Part shown: positions 8,910 through 16,520 of the stretch, piece by piece
Layout: every line of letters starts with the position of its first letter
Position numbering within the stretch: the stretch's first letter is position 1
Source: Ignavibacteriaceae bacterium
GTDB taxonomy: Bacteria; Bacteroidota; Ignavibacteria; Ignavibacteriales; Ignavibacteriaceae
Reading direction: 5' to 3'
Length of the DNA stretch: 33,318 nt
Assembly (NCBI GenBank): GCA_014860115.1
Contig: JACZKK010000101.1
Coordinates: forward strand, 1-33,318
Notes under the pieces: generated by a model
What the model saw: the letters and a program-made list of their open reading frames with translations, nothing else
Databases searched by the model: none
Told to the model about the DNA's origin: nothing
Made by a program: the position numbers and the translations under genes

Positions 8910-9290
8910 ATGGCACTTATAGCAGTAATAGATGATGATAATGATATCCTCGATGCAAGCAGTCTGGTACTGACAGCAAAAGGATATGAAGTAATCACCG
9001 CTGATAATCCTGATGATGGTTATAAAATTGTTAAAGAGAAAAAACCCGATCTCATCATACTTGATGTAATGATGAATGAACCCGACGATGGTTTTTTCCT
9101 CGCACAAAAATTCAGAAAAGAAAAATTTGAGATACCAATCATTATGTATACATCTGTATCGAAAGCATTGGGACTTGAGTTTGCAGCAGGTGAAATGGTT
9201 CCGGTGGATGAGTTTATTGAAAAACCAATATCACCCGACACTTTAATTGACAAGGTAGAAAAACTTTTAAAATTACATTATAAGGAGTGA
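8910..9290 (+). CDS. Stand-alone CheY-like receiver protein
   Basis: The 126-residue product is a single receiver domain without an output domain. Acidic residues of the active site are at IDDDND (8-12), the phosphoacceptor is Asp52 in LIILDVMM, the switch Thr is Thr81 (MYTS), and the conserved Lys is Lys105 in IEKPIS. It is the first gene of the hydrogenase operon: its TGA ends 4 bases before the next ATG, and an AAGGAG site for that gene lies inside its end. A receiver-only protein works by binding a partner after phosphorylation; here it may connect a kinase (possibly the one at 13060) to control of the hydrogenase, which is inference. Confidence 0.85.
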   Translation: MALIAVIDDDNDILDASSLVLTAKGYEVITADNPDDGYKIVKEKKPDLIILDVMMNEPDDGFFLAQKFRKEKFEIPIIMYTSVSKALGLEFAAGEMVPVDEFIEKPISPDTLIDKVEKLLKLHYKE

Positions 9291-9294
9291 GTAA

Positions 9295-9768
9295 ATGTTT
9301 GTAGCAGAAAAAAATGCTCTCTCCGAAGAAATAGAGAGCTACGTAAATAAATACGGAAATGACCGCTCAGCCTTACTGATGATTTTGCATGAAATTCAGA
9401 ATAAGCACAGACATATTTCTGAGTTCGCACAGCAGGAAGTTGCACGTCTTCTGAATATTCATCCGGTGGAAGTTTACAGCGTCATTTCCTTTTTTGCATT
9501 TTTAAATTCAAATCCTAAAGGAAGAAATCTTGTTCGCATCTGCCAGACAATTTCCTGTGATATGAAAGGCAAAAGCGGTCTGGTTAAAGCTATTGAGCGT
9601 GAGCTGGGAATTAAAATCGGCGAGACAACAAAGGATAATAAATTTACAGTTGAATATGCTAACTGTCTCGGCTTGTGCGACATGGGTCCGGCGATGGCAA
9701 TCAATGACCAGGTTTTTCTTCAGCTTACTCCCGAAAAAGCAGTTGAACTTCTCGGAAAGGTGAAGTGA
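9295..9768 (+). CDS. hydC: [FeFe]-hydrogenase gamma subunit, NuoE-like (HydC)
   Basis: The protein has 157 residues, the usual size of the NuoE/24-kDa family. It has a helical N-terminus (~1-75) followed by a thioredoxin-like [2Fe-2S] domain. The four ligands are visible as Cys83 and Cys88 (CQTISC) and Cys124 and Cys128 (CLGLC). In trimeric electron-bifurcating hydrogenases this subunit passes electrons between the flavin subunit and the rest of the complex. The start ATG has an AAGGAG site overlapping the end of the receiver gene. The stop codon overlaps the beginning of the next gene's ribosome-binding region, indicating tight co-translation. Confidence 0.9.
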   Translation: MFVAEKNALSEEIESYVNKYGNDRSALLMILHEIQNKHRHISEFAQQEVARLLNIHPVEVYSVISFFAFLNSNPKGRNLVRICQTISCDMKGKSGLVKAIERELGIKIGETTKDNKFTVEYANCLGLCDMGPAMAINDQVFLQLTPEKAVELLGKVK

Positions 9769-9770
9769 TT

Positions 9771-10979
9771 ATGGAAACAATAAAAAAGAAAAGAACAGGT
9801 CCGGTTATCTTCTCTGAATACAAAAGAGGAGATGCTATTAAAAAAGCAATTTTAATGACACGCGAAGATATTTTATTTGAATTGAAAGATTCCAAACTGA
9901 AAGGAAGAGGCGGGGCAGGGTTTCCAACTTCAACAAAGTGGATGTTGACTGCGGCTGCTAAGTCCGACGATAAATTTCTTGTCTGTAATGCAGACGAAGG
10001 TGAACCAGGAACATTTAAAGACAGAGTTCTCCTGATGGAATACCCTGAACTTGTTTTTGATGGAATGGTCGTAGGTGGTTATACAATTGGTTCACAAAAA
10101 GGTATTGTTTATCTGCGCGGTGAATATGAATACCTTCTTAAACCTCTTCAGGATTATCTCGAAGTGATGAGAAAAGATAATCTGCTAGGTAAAAATATTT
10201 TTGGTAAAAAGGATTTCAATTTTGACATTGAAATATTCCTTGGCTCAGGGGCTTATGTGTGTGGTGAAGAAACAGCTCTTATTGAATCTCTTGAGGGACA
10301 TCGTGGTGAACCTCGCAACAGACCACCATATCCAATAAACACAGGATATCTTGGCAGACCCACATCAGTTAATAATGTTGAAACACTTGCGGCAGTAAGC
10401 CATATCGTTGTAAAAGGCGGCAGCTGGTTTGCAAAATTCGGAACGGATAAATCATCAGGTTCAAAACTGTTTTCAGTTTCGGGTGATTGTGAAAAACCAG
10501 GTGTTTACGAACTTCCCTGGGGAACAAAAATCTCGGAACTGCTTAAAATTGTAGAAGCAAAGAATACAAAAGCAGTTCAGATTGGCGGAGCTTCAGGTCA
10601 TTGTGTACCAAAATCTCAATTTGATAGAACAATGGCTTATGAAGATGTTGCAACGGGTGGATCCGTTATGGTTTTTAATGAAAGCAGGGATATGCTTCAT
10701 GTGTTAAAAAACTTTATGGAATTTTTTGTTGAGGAATCATGCGGACAATGCACACCCTGCAGAATGGGTAATGTAAAATTGCTCGAAGGTGTTGAGATGA
10801 TAGAAAAAGGTGAATACACTTTCGCTCATATAAATAAATTAAAAGATCTTGGCAGAACAATGCAGATGGCCTCCAAGTGCGGGTTAGGTCAATCGAGCCC
10901 GAATCCGTTCATCTCTATTCTCGAAAATTTTAATGATGAAATATTTAACGCTGGTAATGGAGGAAGAAATGGAAAGTAA
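9771..10979 (+). CDS. hydB: [FeFe]-hydrogenase beta subunit, NuoF-like flavoprotein (HydB)
   Basis: I chose ATG 9771 over the in-frame GTG at 9765, which overlaps the previous stop codon; the product has 402 residues. The FMN-binding loop GRGGAGFP is at 45-52, the NADH-site motif GEETALIESLEG at 165-176, an SLBB-like domain at ~230-300, and the [4Fe-4S] ligands are Cys324, Cys327, Cys330 (CGQCTPC) and Cys370. This is the NAD(H)-reactive, FMN-containing subunit. It is shorter than the ~600-residue HydB of Thermotoga because it lacks an N-terminal thioredoxin-like part and a C-terminal ferredoxin-like extension. It overlaps hydA by 11 bases. Confidence 0.9.
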   Translation: METIKKKRTGPVIFSEYKRGDAIKKAILMTREDILFELKDSKLKGRGGAGFPTSTKWMLTAAAKSDDKFLVCNADEGEPGTFKDRVLLMEYPELVFDGMVVGGYTIGSQKGIVYLRGEYEYLLKPLQDYLEVMRKDNLLGKNIFGKKDFNFDIEIFLGSGAYVCGEETALIESLEGHRGEPRNRPPYPINTGYLGRPTSVNNVETLAAVSHIVVKGGSWFAKFGTDKSSGSKLFSVSGDCEKPGVYELPWGTKISELLKIVEAKNTKAVQIGGASGHCVPKSQFDRTMAYEDVATGGSVMVFNESRDMLHVLKNFMEFFVEESCGQCTPCRMGNVKLLEGVEMIEKGEYTFAHINKLKDLGRTMQMASKCGLGQSSPNPFISILENFNDEIFNAGNGGRNGK

Positions 10980-12882
10980 AAAAACATTAAGAGCACCGGT
11001 AAGTCAAAAACCGCTGGTAATTGAAAAGCCGGAAAATCCCGAATACATTGGCGGATCGGTTTCAATTGAAATAAACGAAAAGAAATTCTCTGTTCCTCTT
11101 GGTACAACTATACTTGAAGCATGCAGACAAAACCAGATCCACATTCCAACACTGTGTCATCACGAAGATTTATGTGTTGCCGGAGTTTGCAGAATATGTG
11201 TTGTTGAAGTTGAGGGCATGCGAACACTTCAGGCTTCGTGTGCTTTTCCAATTACAGCACCGATAAAAATTAAAACAACCTCGAACGCTGTAAGAAGATC
11301 CAGAAAACACATTATCGATTTACTGCTTAGTGAACATTACGGCGAGTGTTATTCCTGTTTTAGAAATAACAATTGTGAATTGCAATCGCTTGCAAAAGAA
11401 TATGGTGTTGATCACTATAGCTTCGGTCATATTCAAAATCCAAGATATGAAGTAGACAATTCTTCCTATTCTGTTGTCAGGGATATGGATAAGTGTATAC
11501 TCTGCAAACGATGTGTAAGAACATGTATTGATCTTCAGGAAGTTGGTGTGCTTGAAGCAATCGGCAGAGGGCACGATACACACATTGGAACTTTTTGGGA
11601 TAAGCCATTAGCTGAAGTAATTTGTATCAACTGTGGTCAATGTATAAACCGTTGTCCCACTGGTGCATTACGTGCAAATGATCCTCGCGATGAAATATGG
11701 TCCGCGATTGATAATCCGAAAAAACATGTTGTGATTCAGACAGCGCCATCACCAAGAGCAGCAATTTGTGAAGAATTTGGAATGGAACCGGGAACGTCAC
11801 TAACCGGAGAAATGAATACAGCTTTAAGAAGAATCGGTTTTGATGTTGTTTTTGATACAAACTTCACTGCTGATTTAACAATCTTCGAAGAAGGAACTGA
11901 ACTAATTCAAAGATTATACAATGCACTGGTGAAGAAAGAACAGGTTGCTTTACCGCAATTTACATCATGTTCACCGGGATGGGTGAAATATCTTGAACAT
12001 TTTTATCCTGAGTATGTTGACAACCTCAGTTCGGCAAAATCGCCGCAGCAGATGTTCGGCGCACTTATCAAAACATTTTATGCAAAGAGAAAAGGAATCG
12101 ATCCAAAGGATATAGTATCTGTTGCCGTAATGCCTTGCTCAGCAAAGAAGTTTGAGTGCAACAGACCGGAAATGGTTGATTCAGGATTTAAGGATGTTGA
12201 CTATGGTTTGACGACAAGAGAACTTGCACAGATGATAAAAGAAGCCGGAATCTATTTACCTGAAATGCCAAAGTCACACTTTGATGATCCGTTTGGTGAA
12301 GCATCCGGTGCAGGCTTGATATTCGGCGCAACCGGTGGGGTGATGGAAGCCGCTTTGAGAACTGTTGTTGAATTTATTACAGGAAAGAAAATAGAAAATA
12401 TTTTTGCTAATGCTGATATAACTCCGGTAAGAGGATTCGAAGGAATAAAATATGCCGAGCTTCCAATTAGTGATGTTGGACCTGTGCCGAAGTTGATTGC
12501 ACATCTTGTTCCGGATTGGAACTGGCTGAAAGGTGCAACACTAAAGATTGCAGTTGTTCATGGGACTGCCAACGCAAAGAAAGTAATGGACGATATTAAA
12601 GCCGGCGGCAAGTTCAGTGAATGTCACTTCATAGAATTTATGGCTTGTCCCGGAGGTTGCATTGGCGGTGGTGGTCAGCCAATTCCAACAACACCCGAAA
12701 TACGTAAACTCAGAGCAAAAGCAATTTATGATGAAGACAAATCTTTGCCTGTCAGAAAATCACACGAGAATCGTCATGTTGTTGAAATTTATAATGAGTT
12801 CTTAACTGATGGTCCTTGTGGACACATCTCTCACAAGCTTCTTCATACTCATTATATAAAACGTGGTAAGTATATTGCATAG
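10969..12882 (+). CDS. hydA: [FeFe]-hydrogenase catalytic subunit (HydA, trimeric bifurcating type)
   Basis: The start is ATG 10969, 3 bases downstream of a GGAGGAAG site, giving 637 residues. Domains in order: plant-type [2Fe-2S] (Cys63, 74, 77, 91), His-Cys3 [4Fe-4S] (His123, Cys127, 130, 136), and two [4Fe-4S] ferredoxin motifs (Cys176/179/182/186 and 219/222/225/229). The H-cluster domain follows, with L1 TSCSPGW (332-338), L2 MPCSAKKFE and L3 FMACPGGCIGGGGQP (Cys560, Cys564), then the short C-terminal small-subunit-like segment. It catalyses reversible H2 formation. With the two preceding subunits it probably couples H2 to both ferredoxin and NAD(H); bifurcation itself is inferred from gene composition. 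L1 has Ser where many enzymes have the second Cys. No maturase genes (hydE, hydF, hydG) are in the window. Confidence 0.93.
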   Translation: MESKKTLRAPVSQKPLVIEKPENPEYIGGSVSIEINEKKFSVPLGTTILEACRQNQIHIPTLCHHEDLCVAGVCRICVVEVEGMRTLQASCAFPITAPIKIKTTSNAVRRSRKHIIDLLLSEHYGECYSCFRNNNCELQSLAKEYGVDHYSFGHIQNPRYEVDNSSYSVVRDMDKCILCKRCVRTCIDLQEVGVLEAIGRGHDTHIGTFWDKPLAEVICINCGQCINRCPTGALRANDPRDEIWSAIDNPKKHVVIQTAPSPRAAICEEFGMEPGTSLTGEMNTALRRIGFDVVFDTNFTADLTIFEEGTELIQRLYNALVKKEQVALPQFTSCSPGWVKYLEHFYPEYVDNLSSAKSPQQMFGALIKTFYAKRKGIDPKDIVSVAVMPCSAKKFECNRPEMVDSGFKDVDYGLTTRELAQMIKEAGIYLPEMPKSHFDDPFGEASGAGLIFGATGGVMEAALRTVVEFITGKKIENIFANADITPVRGFEGIKYAELPISDVGPVPKLIAHLVPDWNWLKGATLKIAVVHGTANAKKVMDDIKAGGKFSECHFIEFMACPGGCIGGGGQPIPTTPEIRKLRAKAIYDEDKSLPVRKSHENRHVVEIYNEFLTDGPCGHISHKLLHTHYIKRGKYIA

Positions 12883-12889
12883 GAAGATT

Positions 12890-12998
12890 GGTATGGGGGT
12901 ATAAGGTATAATGGATACAACCGGGTTAAGTAATGTTAGCAAATCATTTTTAGTGATGTTTAAAACTTTATTTCCGTATTACCTTATACCTGTATACC
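12890..12998. repeat. Long imperfect inverted repeat downstream of hydA
   Basis: GGTATAAGGTA at 12898-12908 is the perfect complement of TACCTTATACC at 12980-12990. The pairing extends on both sides with mismatches (GGTAT...outside, AATGG/CCGTATT inside), leaving a loop of about 65 bases. It fills most of the 177-base gap between hydA and the kinase gene. It may fold in the RNA and separate the two transcripts, or be a small non-coding mobile repeat. Confidence 0.55.
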
Positions 12999-13059
12999 CT
13001 TATATTTCCATAACATCCTTATAAAGTTTTTAACTAAAGAAACAACAAGCGGAGAAGTA

Positions 13060-14496
13060 TTGTTTAATAAACTAATGCTGAGTATGGTGCCCGATTGGGC
13101 AGTTGAGCAGAAGGAATTCTGGGAAGCAATCCGCAGAAGAAACCTTTGGTTTATTAAGATGCGTTATGCCATGGTGGTAATGCTAAGCATCTTCCTTTTC
13201 ATCACAACATTTATATTTAAAATAAATTATTCAGAAACTCAGCTTATTGCCGGGGTGATAATAATTGCATCAATACTTTCTTATAATGTTATTCTGCATC
13301 GCTTACGAAAGTATGTGCAGTTCGATGTTACGAGATTCAATCCTCTCTATCTATCCTTACTTCAGATAATATTGGACTTAGTAACTTTACTGCTTCTTGT
13401 TTATTATACAGGAGGAATTGAGTCACCGCTTTATATGCTTTTTGTCTTTCTTGTGATCATTGGAAGTCTTATTCTTCCCGGAACTCTTGTTTACACTATA
13501 TCGGCTGTTTTCGTGCTGCTATTTGTACTTTTAACAGTACTGGAACACTATCAGTTTATAGCCCATCATCCGATTAATGGTCTTGTGAACTTTTCTCTTT
13601 ATAATAATCCATATTACGCAGGGGCATTTCTTTTCACTTTTGCATTTATGATTTTTTTGAGCGTCTATCTTGCAAACGGAATGGCACGTCAGTTATATAA
13701 GCGTGAAAAAGATCTTGTAGATTCGATGAAAAAGTTAAACACTGCTGAAAAAGAAAAACAAAAATATATTATGGGTATTGTTCACGAAATAAAAACTCCG
13801 ATAGTTGCAGTTGCATCATACATAGATATCATTCTTCAGAAATTTCTTGGACCGATTGATGAAACAATTGAAGAAAAGCTTGTGCGGGCAAAAAACAGAA
13901 CCGATGAAGGAGTACAGATGATAAACGATGTGCTCAATGTATCCAAGCTTACTCTGTACGATCAGTTTGATGAGGAAGAAATTGATATTGATGAAATAGT
14001 TTCCGGTGTTGTCAAGCGAAGAAAAATTTCCGCAGACGCTCACCTGATCAAGCTGAATTTATTTGACGCAAGAGACAAGAAAGAAAAAATTAAGGGGGAC
14101 AAATTTCTGCTTGATATTGCATTCTCTAATCTTATCGGCAACTCAATTAAATATGGAGTTGATGGCGGCAGTGTAGAAGTAACTATTAATAGCGACAGCA
14201 GCAATCTCACTATTGAAGTCTGTGATGATGGCGTGGGCATTCCCGAAAATGAGCTCCCAAAAATATTTAAGGATTTTTATCGTGCAGCTAATGTAAAAAA
14301 AATTATTGCGGAAGGATCAGGATTAGGACTTTCTGTGGTTAAAAGAATTGTTGAGCGGCACAGCGGAACAATCAAAGCTGAAAGCCCCTCACGCATGGCA
14401 AAAAAAGATTATCCCGGCACCTGCTTTACAATCGAGCTTCCTTTCCGCAGAAAAGAAAAAGATGAAGCTCTGGTAGAATTTAAAGCTAATAGCTGA
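13060..14496 (+). CDS. Membrane sensor histidine kinase
   Basis: The start is a TTG preceded 5 bases upstream by GGAG; the next ATG (13075) has no such site. The 478-residue protein has about six hydrophobic segments between residues 30 and 207, with little outside the membrane, so any signal is probably sensed within or near the membrane. A HisKA domain follows, with the phospho-accepting His242 in IVHEIKTP. The ATPase domain shows FSNLIGNSIKYG (N box), CDDGVGIP (G1) and GSGLGLSVV (G2). There is no receiver domain or cognate regulator beside it; the closest candidate partner is the receiver-only gene at 8910, on the far side of the hydrogenase. It converges on the gene at 14518 with 21 bases between stops. 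Confidence 0.88.
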   Translation: MFNKLMLSMVPDWAVEQKEFWEAIRRRNLWFIKMRYAMVVMLSIFLFITTFIFKINYSETQLIAGVIIIASILSYNVILHRLRKYVQFDVTRFNPLYLSLLQIILDLVTLLLLVYYTGGIESPLYMLFVFLVIIGSLILPGTLVYTISAVFVLLFVLLTVLEHYQFIAHHPINGLVNFSLYNNPYYAGAFLFTFAFMIFLSVYLANGMARQLYKREKDLVDSMKKLNTAEKEKQKYIMGIVHEIKTPIVAVASYIDIILQKFLGPIDETIEEKLVRAKNRTDEGVQMINDVLNVSKLTLYDQFDEEEIDIDEIVSGVVKRRKISADAHLIKLNLFDARDKKEKIKGDKFLLDIAFSNLIGNSIKYGVDGGSVEVTINSDSSNLTIEVCDDGVGIPENELPKIFKDFYRAANVKKIIAEGSGLGLSVVKRIVERHSGTIKAESPSRMAKKDYPGTCFTIELPFRRKEKDEALVEFKANS

Positions 14497-14517
14497 AAAA
14501 AAATCCCTTCAAAAAAT

Positions 14518-16005
14518 TCAATCATTTGTTTCATCGTGAGCTTGCTTTGCTAAATTCACCAATTCCCAGTATGGAGGCTTATAGCCTTTTTGAACTTTAA
14601 ATTGATCAGCAAGAAAAACAAGTTTTGATTTGATCTGATCGTGAGTTTCTGAATAATCGACATTTTTTAAAGCCGCCTCCGCACTCATACCTTCCGGAAC
14701 AGGGCCTTCATTTCCAAACATATTTAATATTACACTGTAAATTTTCATAATTCTCCCGATAGGCAGAAGGTACCAATCATAATTTAAAACCTTTCCGCTA
14801 TCAGCTTCTTCTAACATTACATCTGTTACCGCATTATCAAGATGATCTTTGTATAGAGTTTCGGGAGCTCTCCATTCAGCAACAACAGAAACCTGAGGAT
14901 CATATTCAAGATCTGAAGGTTCCTGGGTTTCAAAATATTTTACTCCAAATGCTGCTAACCAGTTTCTTGTTCCCTTTGATGAAATAGTTGATAATCCTAT
15001 CCATAGTGTTATCCCGAATTTGTTATATGCAGAAGAAGCAACTTCAGAGCAAAATTGCTTTTCGTATTCATTAATGTTCATTTCAAAATCGTAAGGAATA
15101 TGTTTTTTCTTAGCTTCTTCTAATGAATACTCCGCTGCAAAATGTGGAAGCATTGAGTTATCTGATATCAAACCCGATCGTAATCTTAACACCATAATTC
15201 TTAATTTTTTATCATTAAGATATTCTTCCAGAGAGGAAACGGTTACTCCTCTTTCAATGTGAGACTCGATTATAGAAATCAATTTTGTCTTTTCGTCTAT
15301 GTGAACCAAAGCAATGTGTGAAAAGTTTCCCGGATAATCATTACCTCTGGCTATCAAAGCTGATGTTGGTGCACCACCTCTCGAAACTAAAATATCTCCA
15401 CTGTGAATTCTCACACCAAGTATTTCTGCCGAAGGTGTTGGTGAGGGTTCATCGACTCCTTTAATCAGAGTAGCAACCCTGTTATCAGGTAATTGAAGCA
15501 TTATTTCTTCAATTGCAATTCGGTTTCCGTACAACAATCTGTAAAGAGCATTTTTTGCTTCGGTGGAATTCATATCCCATTTTACCGATTGTTCTTTAAC
15601 AACTTTTCTCAGGTTTGAATAGAATTCTATGTAATCGGGAAAGTATTGATTGCAAACCGGAATTAGCGGAGCGATATTAAATATATTGTTTTCGAGTGCT
15701 ATAAACTTTTCATCAGAAGGATCTAATGTGTCGGTTGAAATCTCACTTAATAATATTTCAGAAATTGTTATTAGTGAATCGACAGTGTAATTTATTTTAT
15801 CACATCCTTCTGAATTAGCTGATAGAAATTTTAATTCTAAGCTTTTCCACAGGCTATCCCTGTTCCAGCTAAATGGAGTTTTATTTTCCTCAGTGGCAGG
15901 TTGATTATTGTCAAGTGGAATTAAAAGCAATAGATAGATTAATACAAAAGATAAAATCAGAATGAAGGTCTTGGGATATTTTTTTATTTTAGATTTTATT
16001 CTCAC
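14518..16005 (-). CDS. Membrane-anchored permuted papain-like hydrolase (YiiX/YaeF-like)
   Basis: The 495-residue product has one N-terminal transmembrane segment (~12-31) and therefore probably faces the periplasm. Residues ~200-330 match the YiiX/YaeF permuted papain-like (NlpC/P60-related) fold. SGDILVSRGGAPTSALIA opens the domain, the catalytic His230 is in NFSHIALVHI, an acidic residue Glu247 lies in IIESHI, and the nucleophile Cys319 is in QFCSEVASSAY. Such enzymes hydrolyse amide or ester bonds in lipids or peptidoglycan-like substrates; the substrate here is unknown. The helical N-terminal part (~50-195) and C-terminal ~140 residues are not recognised. It lies 73 bases downstream of the TM1266-like gene on the same strand and may share its transcript. 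Confidence 0.7.
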   Translation of the reverse strand: MRIKSKIKKYPKTFILILSFVLIYLLLLIPLDNNQPATEENKTPFSWNRDSLWKSLELKFLSANSEGCDKINYTVDSLITISEILLSEISTDTLDPSDEKFIALENNIFNIAPLIPVCNQYFPDYIEFYSNLRKVVKEQSVKWDMNSTEAKNALYRLLYGNRIAIEEIMLQLPDNRVATLIKGVDEPSPTPSAEILGVRIHSGDILVSRGGAPTSALIARGNDYPGNFSHIALVHIDEKTKLISIIESHIERGVTVSSLEEYLNDKKLRIMVLRLRSGLISDNSMLPHFAAEYSLEEAKKKHIPYDFEMNINEYEKQFCSEVASSAYNKFGITLWIGLSTISSKGTRNWLAAFGVKYFETQEPSDLEYDPQVSVVAEWRAPETLYKDHLDNAVTDVMLEEADSGKVLNYDWYLLPIGRIMKIYSVILNMFGNEGPVPEGMSAEAALKNVDYSETHDQIKSKLVFLADQFKVQKGYKPPYWELVNLAKQAHDETND

Positions 16006-16078
16006 ACTTGGAAATTAATAGATGAGAGCTGTAATTCCCAATTATAAAGCACAAACTCCTCAGAACTATGGCAGAGGG

Positions 16079-16342
16079 TTACTGTTCTTTTGGAGCGTCC
16101 AATTCAACAAGCTGCGATGATACACCTGGAATCAGTGCGACCTTACGTGCAATTTCCTTGTTGTCTTCCGCTTTGCCGACCAATTCAAGAATAAGCAATC
16201 CTGTATCAGAACAGTTTTCCAGCACACCATTGTGAATTCCAAGACGTGTTTTAATGTTGCAGCCCCATGCAGTAAGTATCTGCTGAACTTTTACTGCAGC
16301 GTCTTTTCTTTTGCCGATGAGTATTAATAATATGGTTTTCAC
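16079..16342 (-). CDS. TM1266-like small ACT-type protein (iron-only hydrogenase system regulator family)
   Basis: The start is a GTG with GGGGAAG 5 bases upstream (minus strand), giving 87 residues. The sequence has the alpha/beta ACT-like pattern of the small TM1266 family: an N-terminal strand (TILLILIGKRKDA), a helix, RLGIHNGV, a second strand (GLLILELVG), a helix and the ending IPGVSSQLVEL. Members of that family are found near iron-only hydrogenase genes and are annotated as putative regulators; their mechanism is unsettled. Its position about 3.2 kb from hydA fits that link. An alternative is another small ACT or NikR-C-like domain protein. The assignment is from memory of the family pattern, not a search. 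Confidence 0.6.
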   Translation of the reverse strand: MKTILLILIGKRKDAAVKVQQILTAWGCNIKTRLGIHNGVLENCSDTGLLILELVGKAEDNKEIARKVALIPGVSSQLVELDAPKEQ

Positions 16343-16520
16343 AATGCTTCCCCGAAATAATGAGTAAAAAATTGTCTGTACAAAAATATATAAAGATAAG
16401 CTTGTTCTAACAGGGATGGTTTGCTTAATTTTCTCTCATAACGTAAATTTCATAAAACTCTTACCATTAAAATTATTAATCACACAATACTTAAGTTATT
16501 TCTAGATAGAGTTTCCTTGA

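Noticed and set aside
10933-10968. Earlier ATG codons for hydA
   Set aside because: They lie deep inside hydB and lack a ribosome site, whereas ATG 10969 follows GGAGGAAG.
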